The notes: generated from the letters alone by a model not told the origin. A stretch of 64,000 nt of DNA from Tritrichomonas musculus (GCA_039105265.1 JAPFFF010000031.1:868001-932000), one strand, 5' to 3'. Shown: positions 41,223-50,569, counted from the first letter of the stretch. A program made the numbers and translations.

Positions 41223-43166
41223 TCATGAGTATTGAATTTTGTTTGCTACTTGTCTTTTTGTAAATTCAGCCAATAATCTTGGTTTCCCTTCAAATGCTTC
41301 TTTTCCTTCTTTATCCTTTAAATCAACTCTCAAATCTTTTGCAAATGATAATGCTTTCATCATTATACTCAATTTATGATCATTATCTCCTTTTTCATTT
41401 CCATGCACCATTTTCATCATCAAATGAAGAGCAGAATAGCCATTATTATTCTGTGCATTTACATTCACTTTTTTTAATTGCCCTAAATAAGCAACAATCC
41501 TCGGCTTGAATAAAGTAACAGCAAGAAGAAAAGGGGTATTACCGTCACTATCAGTGGCATTGATATCAAACTGTATATAATTTTTTGTGTGAAGATTTGA
41601 ATTAGAATTTGATTTAGGACTTGAATTATTATTATCAACCGAAGAATTGGATTTTATATCTGAATTAGGCTTTTTGTCAGAATCTGATAAAAGATTAGGG
41701 TTTGTGTTGGAAGCAATTTCATTAGAATTGCTGCCTTCCTTCTTTTTAGTGTTAGGTAATCTGGCAAGATATTGAACCATGATAAGTTGATCATTGATTA
41801 TTGCAGCTTGTATTGGTGTCACACCTTTGTCGTCTGCTTCGTCCAAATTCAACGAAGGTAGGGCAGATAGATAAATATCAAATTCTTCAATTTTTCCAAA
41901 CCAAGCAAATTTAGTCAAACAAGACATAAAATATTTTTTTGATCCCATCGCACTTTCATTTTCCCCACCAACTTCAAATCCATTATTTTCTTCGTCTTTT
42001 CCCTCTTCCACAAACTTTTTTTGCATTTGGCGAAGTGATATTACTTGATTCACCATAGATGCTTCCTTTAAAATTGATTCATAAAAAGATTTTTCGTACT
42101 TTTCAATCATTTTAACGACCTCAATAACATATCGACTATTACTGTGAGGAAACGAAACTTCACCTGACTTGAAGAGCTCAAAAATTTCATTAGAAGAAGG
42201 CCTCTTCACTGGATCGGATTCCCAGCAGCGTGAAATGAGTCGAGAAAGAGATGAATTATTTTCTGGCAATTTTGGCCTTTCTTTTGATTTGACAACTTTA
42301 TAAAATATCTGAGCATGAGAAAGGCCAGGGTAAGGATCTTTTCCTGTGTAAAGTTCATAAAGAATGATAGCAAATGAAAAAATATCTGCAGCTGGTCCAC
42401 ATGGAAGACCGCAGAGTTGCTCAGGCGACATCCACGTAGGAGTACCTTTGATTGTTACATCAGATGGTGGACTAGATTTTTGAGAAGAAATAAGTTCGTT
42501 TTTATTGTCATTTGAATTTTTCGATTGAGGATTGTAGATTTGACTGAGGCCAAAATCAGCAATTTGAGGAATAATCCTATCATTAAGAAGAATGTTTGGC
42601 GATTTTAAATCAAGATGAATGATATTTTGGGAGTGTATATATTTCAATCCATAAGATATGCCAAGTGCAATGATAGTTTTTTGAGTATCATTTATACTTT
42701 TTTGCTGATTTTGGATACTTGTTTGCGATTGCTGTTCATTGCTTTGATTCTTTTCTGAATTTTTTGGATGTAGAACATCCCAAAGAGATCCGCATGGAAT
42801 AAATGAAGTAACAATTGCATATGTACCTTTGATAGAGAATCCAACAAGCTGAATTAAAAAAGGATTATTTGTACATTTTGATAATATTCTGACTTCACAG
42901 AAAAATTCACTTTCATTGAACGAATCATTTTGTACTTCATTTCGAGAGGAAGAAATTGAATCTTTTTCTTTGTTTGGTGTAAATGAAAATTCTTTTATTG
43001 CTACAATCCAACCGTTTGTTATATGTTGGGCTTTCCAAACTGTTCCAAATGATCCTTTTCCAAGAACATCGAGCTTTACAAAATCGGACAAATCAATAAT
43101 AAATTCTTTTAAGTCGCTATATTCATTAGGCAATTTTTTCCAGCATTTATGATGTTTTTGAATCAT
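41223..43166 (-). CDS. TKL-type protein kinase with C-terminal ankyrin repeats
   Basis: A 647-residue kinase. The catalytic domain spans about 29-335: Gly loop GKGSFGTVWK, Lys58 in VAIKEF, catalytic loop HLDLKSPN, DFG in ADFGLSQ, activation-segment end GTPTWMSPEQ, and the CW-x6-RP motif CWESDPVKRPSS. The domain fits the tyrosine-kinase-like group. The usual HRD is HLD, so Arg is replaced by Leu, which weakens regulation by activation-loop phosphorylation; the catalytic Asp and Lys remain. Ankyrin repeats follow from about residue 415 to 600 (DKGVTPIQAAIINDQ, DSDGNTPFLLAVTL, NNNGYSALHLMM), separated by a Ser/Asn linker. Ankyrin-TKL kinases are a common trichomonad family; substrate unknown. 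Confidence 0.92.
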   Translation of the reverse strand: MIQKHHKCWKKLPNEYSDLKEFIIDLSDFVKLDVLGKGSFGTVWKAQHITNGWIVAIKEFSFTPNKEKDSISSSRNEVQNDSFNESEFFCEVRILSKCTNNPFLIQLVGFSIKGTYAIVTSFIPCGSLWDVLHPKNSEKNQSNEQQSQTSIQNQQKSINDTQKTIIALGISYGLKYIHSQNIIHLDLKSPNILLNDRIIPQIADFGLSQIYNPQSKNSNDNKNELISSQKSSPPSDVTIKGTPTWMSPEQLCGLPCGPAADIFSFAIILYELYTGKDPYPGLSHAQIFYKVVKSKERPKLPENNSSLSRLISRCWESDPVKRPSSNEIFELFKSGEVSFPHSNSRYVIEVVKMIEKYEKSFYESILKEASMVNQVISLRQMQKKFVEEGKDEENNGFEVGGENESAMGSKKYFMSCLTKFAWFGKIEEFDIYLSALPSLNLDEADDKGVTPIQAAIINDQLIMVQYLARLPNTKKKEGSNSNEIASNTNPNLLSDSDKKPNSDIKSNSSVDNNNSSPKSNSNSNLHTKNYIQFDINATDSDGNTPFLLAVTLFKPRIVAYLGQLKKVNVNAQNNNGYSALHLMMKMVHGNEKGDNDHKLSIMMKALSFAKDLRVDLKDKEGKEAFEGKPRLLAEFTKRQVANKIQYS

Positions 43167-43263
43167 TAAACTTTTTGGTAAACAAATTCAAAGATTCATT
43201 TGAAAAAGTTTTAAAAATCATAAGAAATTCTTAAGAATAGAAACTTAAGTTTACTAAAAATAT

Positions 43264-45150
43264 TTAGCAAAGATGAGTCCAACCACATGCTTTCTCAGGT
43301 GGAGCCTGAGCAACAATGAGGTCAACAAATGTTTTGATATTTTGCTCATTAATTATTTCACAGAAATATTTAAGATATGGAACCTTTGGGCATTCTTCAT
43401 GGATAAGTTTCCAGAGCCCTTCTATTGTTATATCAGAAAGTTTATCTGTTGCCCATTTGAACCATTTTTTGCAGGTTTCACAGGTTTCTTCAGAATTACT
43501 AATATATGTATGTTTTTTTTGCTGGCGATGATTGACTGTTGTAGTTCTTGCTCTTTGTTTCTTTATTTTTGAAACAATTTCTTCACTGCAAAGTCCAATT
43601 GTGGAACAAATATCAAGAACTTCCATATCTTTCTCAATATATTCAATTATTTGAGGAACATATAGTTCAACAATTCCTTTGCATAATGAGTCATATGGAC
43701 TTGGGAAATTGGTGCAGAGGGATGATACTAATTGTGCAATTTCTTCTTCAACTTTTTCGTCTTTGAGTAATTGTTCGATATATTGAATTACTTTCTTACA
43801 CATATCACATCCAATTGAGTTATCATATATTCTTGGAGATGGGAGAGCCATTTTGCCATATACAACACGCTTTTTAACAACCTTTTTATTTTGAGATGGT
43901 GAACAAAGTCCAATTGTGGAACAGATATCAAGAACTTCCATATCTTTCTCAATATATTCAATTATTTGAGGAATATATAGTTCAACAATTCCTTTGCATA
44001 ATGAGTCATATGGACTTGGGAAATTGGTACAGAGGGATGATACTAATTGTGCAATTTCTTCTTCAACTTTTTCGTCTTTGAGTAATTGTTCAATATATTG
44101 AATTACTTTCTTACACATATCACATCCAATTGAGTTATCATATATTCTTGGAGATGGGAGAGCCATTTTTCCGTAGACTTTACGTTTTGTATTTGCTTTC
44201 TTAATTTTATTTGTAGAGCAAAGTCCAAGTGAAGAGCAAATATCAAGCACTTCAATTCCTTGTTCTATATATTGCATTATTGCTGGAACATACTGCTCAC
44301 AAATGGAGTCGCAGAGACTATCGTATGGACTTGGGAAGAATTTGCACACTTCTTCAACAAGCAGTGCTATTTCTTCTTCGGTTTTTTGGTCTTTGAGGAG
44401 CTGCTCAATATATTGGACTACTTTCTTGCACATATCACAACCAACTCCATTTTGGTAGCCATCTGGTAAAGCAAGTTTTGACGGGATACGAACAGCTTTT
44501 CTAAGCTTAGTTTCACAAAGGCCAATTGTCTTACAAATATCTGATGATTGAAGACCTTGATCAATCCATTTAATGATAAATGGCAAATACTGTCCAACAA
44601 CTGTGCTGCAAAGACTGTCATACGGACTTGGGAATGTTGCACAAAGTTGTTTTGCGAGATTTACTAACTCGTCATCAATGGTTTTATCCTCTAACAACTG
44701 TTCAACATACTCAACAAGCTTTTTGCATAAATCACATCCAGTTCCTTTTAGGTATTTTTTATCTTTTGGAATTGCAATTCTTCCTGGAAATTTCCTAGAT
44801 ACTTTCTTTTCTGATGAACAGAAGCCAAACTTAGTACAAATTTCATTTGATGTAATGCCTTGATCAATCCATTCGATAATAGTTGGCACGTAGGATTCTG
44901 TAAGCGCTTTACAAAGTGTATCATATGGACTTGGAAATGTTGCGCAAAATGATTCAAGTAAAGATTCAATTTCAGATTCAACTGTTTTATCATTTAATAA
45001 TTTGTGAATGTATGCAACAATTTTATTGCACATATCACATCCTATTGCGTTATCATATATTCTTGGTGATGGATGAGCAAATTGAACATACTCAATAACT
45101 TTAGGTCTTCTGGATATTGATATACTGAAGAAAGTAAGAAAGAAAATCAT
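43264..45150 (-). CDS. Secreted six-domain saposin-like protein
   Basis: A 628-residue protein with an N-terminal signal peptide (MIFFLTFFSISIS) and six saposin B domains, each with the C-x2-C start and six cysteines. The first five are about 105-108 residues apart: they begin GCDMCNK (C38), GCDLCKK, then GCDMCKK three times, each ending in an LC.. pair. The sixth is divergent (ETCETCKKW to CGWTHLC). Saposin-like proteins bind and perturb lipids; in amoebae and trichomonads they are granule or phagolysosome pore-formers. Domains 4 and 5 are nearly identical. No KDEL or membrane anchor. A TCATTT initiator-like site lies about 25-30 nt upstream. Whether the chain is cut into single domains is unknown, though basic linkers (KKVVKKR) are suitable sites. 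Confidence 0.92.
   Translation of the reverse strand: MIFFLTFFSISISRRPKVIEYVQFAHPSPRIYDNAIGCDMCNKIVAYIHKLLNDKTVESEIESLLESFCATFPSPYDTLCKALTESYVPTIIEWIDQGITSNEICTKFGFCSSEKKVSRKFPGRIAIPKDKKYLKGTGCDLCKKLVEYVEQLLEDKTIDDELVNLAKQLCATFPSPYDSLCSTVVGQYLPFIIKWIDQGLQSSDICKTIGLCETKLRKAVRIPSKLALPDGYQNGVGCDMCKKVVQYIEQLLKDQKTEEEIALLVEEVCKFFPSPYDSLCDSICEQYVPAIMQYIEQGIEVLDICSSLGLCSTNKIKKANTKRKVYGKMALPSPRIYDNSIGCDMCKKVIQYIEQLLKDEKVEEEIAQLVSSLCTNFPSPYDSLCKGIVELYIPQIIEYIEKDMEVLDICSTIGLCSPSQNKKVVKKRVVYGKMALPSPRIYDNSIGCDMCKKVIQYIEQLLKDEKVEEEIAQLVSSLCTNFPSPYDSLCKGIVELYVPQIIEYIEKDMEVLDICSTIGLCSEEIVSKIKKQRARTTTVNHRQQKKHTYISNSEETCETCKKWFKWATDKLSDITIEGLWKLIHEECPKVPYLKYFCEIINEQNIKTFVDLIVAQAPPEKACGWTHLC
43588..44180. repeat. 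Recent 324-bp tandem duplication inside the saposin gene
   Basis: Within the saposin-gene repeats, the blocks at about 43588-43865 and 43912-44180 differ at roughly five positions in 275 bp (~98% identity), while the other domains are far more diverged. The period is 324 bp, one saposin domain plus linker (108 codons), so the frame is preserved. Confidence 0.85.
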
Positions 45151-45174
45151 CTTACAAACAAAAAAGTGCTAATG

Positions 45175-45180
45175 AAATGA
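45175..45180 (-). promoter_or_regulatory. Putative initiator TCATTT of the saposin gene
   Basis: The minus-strand TCATTT sits within GTTAAATCATTTCA, 25-30 nt from the 45150 ATG. The same 14-mer is found before the neighbouring sugar-porter gene. Confidence 0.5.
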
Positions 45181-45447
45181 TTTAACTGAAGTATAGAATT
45201 TTATTGAATAAAAGCTCAAACAAACGCCATATAACAATAGAATTAAATTGATCCAAAATTTTGCTTTGGCTTTTTCTTAATTATGAAATTTCAAAAAAAT
45301 ATAAAATTTTGAATTACAACGATCTTTTTTCAAAATACAATTATCGTTAGAAAAAAAACAATAAAACGAGAAAATTGATATAGAATATGCTATTTACTAC
45401 TAGAAGCAATTATATAAGAGTTCATATTAGAAAAATATTATTTAAAT

Positions 45448-46671
45448 TTATTGTTCAGTATACAATAATGGCTGATCAGCCACTGGTTGTTGATTTGTGA
45501 TATAGACCATACCAAATACAACAGAAATGGCTGATATAATATCGAATATAACGAAACACCAGAAATCTGTTAATCCTTCTCTCATGTATGGGAATATCGT
45601 CATTACAATAAAGGCAAGAGTCCAATTGGATGCAGATACAATTGATTGAGCAATATGCCTAACGCTGGAATCGAACATTTCTGCTACAATAAACCATGGA
45701 ATAGCACCAGCACCAAGTCCAAAAGCGAGTAAGTACAAGAAGACAATAAGAATTGGCATTATACTTCCCATGTTAACTTTAAGGGAGGCACAGTATAAAG
45801 ATAAAGATACGACAATCAAACCAAATGAAAGTGTCCAGCACATTCTCCTTCCAAGCTTATCGACAAGAAGAGCTCCAATGAAGACTGAGACAACTTGAGC
45901 TAAAGAAGATATTGCAGATGCAATTCCAGCTTCAATATTGACTCCAGCGGTTTGGAATAGATCTGCAAGATTTGTTAAAATTGCGTTAATTCCGCAAAAT
46001 TGTTGGAAAACCATCAACATTACGCAAACAAATAATGGTTTTGCATATTTCATTTGACGTATATTTCCTTTTGGTGTTTCATTTGTTTCGTTATTTCCGG
46101 AAGTAACGGCAGGTGATTCAGGAATAAACCATACAAGTATTGATAATAAAATTGTGAAACACATACCAACAACTGCTGTCCATCGAAAATCGCACCAATT
46201 TCCAACAAGATAAACAATAACTATACCAAAAGCAATACCAAGCTGGTTAAGCGATCCAAAGAATCCAGAAGATTCAGGAGGAGCAAGTTCGACAATATAC
46301 ATTGGAATTATTGATGAGAAAGCGCCAATAGTAAGACCAAGAAATCCTCTGCAAACAATTCCAAACCAAAAATATTCTTTTCTGACTGTTAATAATAGTC
46401 CCCATGAAAAAGTTCCAAAACACGCAATAATTGAAGTTGTAGGGCGACGTCCAAAATATCGAAGAAGAAAAGCGCAAACAAATGTTCCCAAAATTGCAAT
46501 AAGTGCAGTTATTGAATTATAAAAAGTTGCTTGTGTCGATTTACTATCTATTCCCCATTTAGCTTCAATATCGAGTAAGGCGAGAGCAGGATAGCTGATA
46601 ACATAACCGAATGTCATAGATCCTAACACAAGAACTAAGGCGTAAATAATCTCTTTGGAGCAAATTCCCAT
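45448..46671 (-). CDS. MFS sugar-porter family transporter
   Basis: A 407-residue membrane protein with about 12 hydrophobic helices. It has the sugar-porter (TC 2.A.1.1) signatures: RYFGRRPTT after helix 2, WFIPESP at the end of the first half, DKLGRRMCW in the second-half repeat, and GAGAIPWFIVAEMF near helix 10 (the GP-x-P-x-x-AE region of glucose transporters). It should move a hexose or related sugar across the plasma membrane; direction and specificity cannot be read. At 407 residues it is shorter than the usual 450-500, mainly in loops and the C-terminal tail. A TCATTT initiator-like site lies 9-14 nt upstream. Confidence 0.9.
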   Translation of the reverse strand: MGICSKEIIYALVLVLGSMTFGYVISYPALALLDIEAKWGIDSKSTQATFYNSITALIAILGTFVCAFLLRYFGRRPTTSIIACFGTFSWGLLLTVRKEYFWFGIVCRGFLGLTIGAFSSIIPMYIVELAPPESSGFFGSLNQLGIAFGIVIVYLVGNWCDFRWTAVVGMCFTILLSILVWFIPESPAVTSGNNETNETPKGNIRQMKYAKPLFVCVMLMVFQQFCGINAILTNLADLFQTAGVNIEAGIASAISSLAQVVSVFIGALLVDKLGRRMCWTLSFGLIVVSLSLYCASLKVNMGSIMPILIVFLYLLAFGLGAGAIPWFIVAEMFDSSVRHIAQSIVSASNWTLAFIVMTIFPYMREGLTDFWCFVIFDIISAISVVFGMVYITNQQPVADQPLLYTEQ

Positions 46672-46679
46672 TTTTTTTG

Positions 46680-46685
46680 AAATGA
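46680..46685 (-). promoter_or_regulatory. Putative initiator TCATTT of the sugar-porter gene
   Basis: Located 9-14 nt before the 46671 ATG inside GTTAAATCATTTCA, the same 14-mer as before the saposin gene. Fits TCA(+1)Y-W-Y. Confidence 0.5.
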
Positions 46686-46860
46686 TTTAACCGAAAGTGA
46701 TATGAAATAAGACTAATCAAGACGAAACAAAATTTTGGAATTGATAATACTTTCAAAAAATCAATTTGACGATCAATAGTCCTTTCAATTTAATTGTACA
46801 CAATACTGAAAATTGAATTCTATCAAAATTTTATTGCTTTTTTGCTTTTCAAAATTTTAG

Positions 46861-47075
46861 GTAAACCTTGTTCAAAAAACATTACCTCCCTCTCAATTTA
46901 AAATATTCATATCTTTATATTTTAAATATGAATTAATTTTTTAAAATTTAATTAATATTATGATAATTATCTAATATATTATTAATGAAGAATGATGCAA
47001 TTAAATTGTATGATAAAAAAGATAAAATGATTTAAAATATGAAATGGAGGTAAAGTTTTTTGAACTCAGTTTATG
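46861..47075. mobile_element. ~215-bp MITE, ends GTTCAAAAAAC-N-TTACCTCC
   Basis: Inverted repeats GTTCAAAAAACATTACCTCC (left) and its inverse (right, about 47046-47066, one mismatch) enclose about 160 bp of AT-rich sequence. The arms weakly extend outward by about ten more bases. No target duplication was found. A 12-C run at 47088-47099, rare in this AT-rich sequence, lies just outside. Confidence 0.65.
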
Positions 47076-47744
47076 GTCTAGATTACTCCCCCCCCCCCCA
47101 TACCAAATGGAAAACACCCTACCAAATCTTTATATAAAAGAGTTAGAATAATAATATTATATATACATATAGATAAAATGTTCATTTGATAAAACAATTA
47201 TTATTATTCAAAAAATGTTTATTTTATTTTTAGATATTAGTATTTAAAAATGCAATCTATTTAATTTTTTTATCTAAAAATTGAATAGAAAATGAAAGGT
47301 CGTACAATTGAATTTTTACAGTAAAACTCAATGATTGGTTTGTTTAAACTAATTATATTTTATTATTATAATAATAATCAGTTTTAAAAATATTTGCAAT
47401 TTACCAAAATCAAATTAAAATAAAAACTAAAAGGATATAAGTATATATTAAATTTTCTTCAGAAAATAAGTTTGAGTATTTTATCTCAATTTATTTAAAT
47501 TATTTTTGATAAGAATTTTATAACACTTTATAATAATTTAGAATAGCGATAACTTTTTATATAATTTATTCTAATCATTAATTCTTTTGATATCTTTTTA
47601 TATGCTTTTAAAACATTAAGGGTTATATAAAAATAGTTATTATTATTGAAAAAAAATTCATTTTTTAGCTAAAAATGAACAAAAAGTGAATTTGTTGAAT
47701 TATTAAATGATGATTTTAAAAATATTGGGCGTTACAAGAGTCCA

Positions 47745-47930
47745 ATGAAGAATATAATTTTATTTATATGCATTTCCTTTCTAATATATTTGAATTTCAT
47801 TTCAAATCAAATGTCAATTTTTTCTAAAAATGCAGATTTAGTTGATTGGTTTCATAAATATAAAAAGTCTAATATTTCAGTTGCTGAAAGATTTCGCCAA
47901 AAAGTAAAATATTATTTGTATAACACATAG
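47745..47930 (+). CDS. 61-residue secretory-looking peptide carried by element copy 2
   Basis: Homologue of the 27946-28131 frame, with the same length, start and stop. Hydrophobic N terminus (ILFICISFLIYLNFIS), then NADLVDWFHKYKK and FRQKVKYYLYNT. No known family. Ten of eleven differing codons alter the residue, so the pair gives no support for purifying selection. Real coding status is unproven. Confidence 0.4.
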   Translation: MKNIILFICISFLIYLNFISNQMSIFSKNADLVDWFHKYKKSNISVAERFRQKVKYYLYNT

Positions 47931-47946
47931 TATACCCATTCAAATG

Positions 47947-48097
47947 TAGCCCTTCGGCGGTTTTGTAAAATACGGCTATTTGGTCGTTCATTGAATAGTT
48001 TATTTTAAAAAATTTCTACGGCACACGGCAAAAGTGCAACTTTTTGAATACTTTACATAAAATAATCTTCAATTACGGCATACGGCCGAAAGGGATA
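47947..48097. mobile_element. 151-bp CCCTTCGG mini-element nested in copy 2
   Basis: Starts TAGCCCTTCGGCGG and ends with the inverse form (GGCCGAAAGGGATA). It is flanked by ATTCAAATG at 47938-47946 and 48098-48106. The sister element copy at 27930-27938 has a single ATTCAAATG and no insertion, which proves the borders. A larger relative lies at 60492-60876. Confidence 0.9.
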
Positions 48098-48281
48098 ATT
48101 CAAATGACATCTATATTTTTTAAATGATACAAAAACCATGTGTATTTCAACCATTACATTTTATATTATTGGACATAAAATATATAAATTATATATTATA
48201 ATTATTAAATAAATTATTTATTAAGATAAATATAAATTTAATAAATTTTATTCAATTTATTTGTACTACCTTTAGAAAATG

Positions 48282-48821
48282 GTATGTTTTGCAACCATTC
48301 AAGGCCAAAAATAGGTGAATAAAAATGGTAGAGGGTTTTCCAGTAGACTCTATTCTTTTCTATTTTTAAAATTAAAATTAGTTTTTTTCGAATTTTGATC
48401 ACCAAAAAAATTGAATGCAATTGTGGGAAAAAGTTAAAGCAAATTGAGTGCTAAGGTAAGATAGGAAAAGTGAATATAGTTTTGAGAAAAAGTTCAAGAA
48501 AAAATAATCTACATGATATAAATCATTATCCAAATAATTGATATTAGTTGTGAGATTGAATAACTGGTAATAGCTCAATAGATGATTTCGGAAATAGGAT
48601 AATACCTTTTAAATTATTATTGTTATACCTATATTATCTTATAAGATCAAAAACTTTGGTTTCAAACAACAATAGCATAGATAAATCTATGAATGGGAGG
48701 GAAAAAAAAAAAAAAAAAGATACTTTAGATATAATTTTTATATTCGAATTCAATAAAAAAAAAAAAAAAAAATAAAATAAAATAAAATAAATAGTATTCT
48801 TATAATATCGAGAATAAAAAT
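48282..48821. other. Intergenic region with A-runs and an AAAAT microsatellite
   Basis: About 540 bp. It has long A runs (about 48700-48720) and an (AAAAT)n stretch (about 48754-48790) next to the stop of the downstream minus-strand gene. No gene. Confidence 0.55.
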
Positions 48822-49613
48822 TCAAATTCCACTAATCATTGGCAAAAATTGTTCATACAAAGAACGATGAGTTGGGCAGAGAAGTCTTTCAACATGTTTA
48901 ATCGTTTCATCTCTTGTTTGGCTGTGCTTATTATATAATTTAATCTCATTTATCATTTGATTAAAATCGCTATAAGTTAATTCTTCTTTAGCAGCTTTAA
49001 TAAATTGCGAACTTTTAGAAGATGAAGAAGATGTTGAGCTTGGATTATTTCTCATCGACGATGAAGGCGAATAGTTATTATAATTATAATTATTTGATGA
49101 GTATTGGTTTGCCGTAGTTGAAGGCTTGATAGGCGAATTAAAAGAATATTTCTGCGTTTTATTTGGCGAATATGCACTAAATGAGGCTGAATTTTGTTGT
49201 TGTTGCTGATAAGATGAATTATTCAATGAACTGTAGTTTATATCCACTTTTGTTGACAATGGAGGAGTTGAATCGATCGGCTGCTGATCAATAAGCCCTT
49301 TTAAGTTTTGATTAAAACTGACAAAACGTTGGATATCTTGGTCTCTTGATTGCAAAGTCCTTGTTAATGATGCATTTAAAGCACGAAGGCTTTCGATTTC
49401 TGCGGATTGGGACTGAAGATCAGCTTTCATTTGTCTGTTTTCATTCTGAAGATCTGCGAGTTGGTTTTGAAGTAGATCATTTTCTTCGGAAAGTTCTTGT
49501 ATTCTTTTTTGCCACATTTTTGCTTCAATTGAACGTTGCTGTTTAACCATTGTAGCAGCACGTTGAACTTGATCGATAGCTGCACTTAGCTCATCTTCAG
49601 CATCGAGTTGCAT
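48822..49613 (-). CDS. At4g15545-like coiled-coil protein
   Basis: A 263-residue protein. Residues about 5-108 form a heptad-rich coiled coil (AATMVKQQRSIEAKMWQKRIQEL and following). A Ser/Asn/Gln linker follows, and the C-terminal 65 residues match the conserved tail of plant At4g15545-type proteins: FIKAAKEELTYSDFNQMINEIKLYNKHSQTRDETIKHVERLL followed by LYEQFLPMI. That tail is found across plants and protists; its molecular role is not established to my knowledge. No membrane or signal segment. Confidence 0.75.
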   Translation of the reverse strand: MQLDAEDELSAAIDQVQRAATMVKQQRSIEAKMWQKRIQELSEENDLLQNQLADLQNENRQMKADLQSQSAEIESLRALNASLTRTLQSRDQDIQRFVSFNQNLKGLIDQQPIDSTPPLSTKVDINYSSLNNSSYQQQQQNSASFSAYSPNKTQKYSFNSPIKPSTTANQYSSNNYNYNNYSPSSSMRNNPSSTSSSSSKSSQFIKAAKEELTYSDFNQMINEIKLYNKHSQTRDETIKHVERLLCPTHRSLYEQFLPMISGI

Positions 49614-49930
49614 TTTTCAAGATAATTAAGCGCGCTAAAAAAAATTTTCTAAACGGCCTCTCATAAATTTCTAATGAAATAAAAACGTTTATTTCATTTT
49701 TTATTTCAAAAAGAAATAATTAATAAAATACTACAGGCATTTGATAAATGAATCATTTGACAATCATATATCAATTGGAAGAGAAAAGAAACAACATCTT
49801 TATACCTCTTTGAATTTGTGAAGCTATGTGGCCGCTGGTATTGTGAACAAGTAAAGTTATAAAAAATTAAAGGTTATGTGATATTTTTTTATCTTTTACT
49901 CTGCTTATAAATTCATACATTAAAATTTAG
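49614..49930. other. Intergenic region
   Basis: The 317 bp between two minus-strand genes contain no frame or repeat of interest. Confidence 0.55.
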
Positions 49931-50569
49931 TTAATTGGTGCGTAAAAAATGATAACCGAGGATCACCATTCCATATATTAAAATTAGATATGATAGTATT
50001 GTACATAGCATGAAAAGAACTTTTGATGGACTATAGAATACTTTTTCAATAGCTTCATTATCACCAGTAATCCTATAATCAGTATATTCGATTGCTTCTC
50101 TGATTTGTAGGTTCGTTTCATCTAAATTCTCTGCCAATTCATTAAGATTGGATACTTTTTTGTCATGTAAAATACGAGATATGTTAGAAGCCAGATATTT
50201 ATAATATTTATAATTTTCATTTTGAGTTTCTGTGACACAGTTATTATTGATCTTATAAAACCCTTTTTCACATTTAAATGAAAGACAATTACATCTAGCA
50301 TTGTCTGGACATCTTTTGCATTTGAAAGAAGTTTGGCTTCCATCTGACGAACAGAAAGATGGAGCCATATTAATCATAATGGTGGATAACAGAATTGTCA
50401 AAATCAAAATTATTGGAAATAAAACTTTGTTATGTGATATTTGTATTAAAAAAGAATCAATAAGATTATAAAATGGCAAATTTTTGCGTCTAGATTTTGA
50501 AGTGGGCGTTGGCGAAGGTGTTGGGGATCTTGAGTAATTAGAAGAATTTGGTGTTGGAGTTCTTCTCAT
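49931..50569 (-). CDS. Man1/Src1 (Heh)-type inner nuclear membrane protein
   Basis: A 212-residue protein: a basic Pro/Ser/Thr N-terminal tail, a first membrane helix (about 49-68), a ~115-residue lumenal part, and a second helix (about 184-207). The lumenal part has the cysteine-rich start of the Man1-Src1p C-terminal domain (KCKRCPDNARCNCLSFKCEKGFY), followed by a helical segment with LREAIEY-like repeats. Proteins of this class (Man1, Heh1/Src1, Heh2) anchor chromatin and pore complexes at the inner nuclear membrane and bind ESCRT-III via their lumenal/C-terminal parts. A LEM or HeH motif is not visible in the short tail, and no C-terminal winged helix follows the second helix, so it looks like a minimal form. 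Confidence 0.75.
   Translation of the reverse strand: MRRTPTPNSSNYSRSPTPSPTPTSKSRRKNLPFYNLIDSFLIQISHNKVLFPIILILTILLSTIMINMAPSFCSSDGSQTSFKCKRCPDNARCNCLSFKCEKGFYKINNNCVTETQNENYKYYKYLASNISRILHDKKVSNLNELAENLDETNLQIREAIEYTDYRITGDNEAIEKVFYSPSKVLFMLCTILSYLILIYGMVILGYHFLRTN

Larger units (their letters stand above)
47295..48273 (+). mobile_element. AAAGGTCGTAC element, copy 2 (8-bp duplication)
   Basis: A 979-bp copy of the element at 27723-28583, in the other orientation. It is bounded by AGAAAATG on both sides (47287-47294 and 48274-48281), a perfect 8-bp duplication. The left end is AAAGGTCGTACAATT; the right end is a slightly decayed inverse (GTACTACCTTT). It carries a 61-codon frame and a nested 151-bp insertion. 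Without the insertion and its extra duplication it is about 820 bp, slightly shorter than copy 1. Confidence 0.88.

Noticed and set aside
46861-47075. Target duplication for the GTTCAAAAAAC MITE
   Set aside because: Flanks on the two sides do not match; only the inverted ends are supported.
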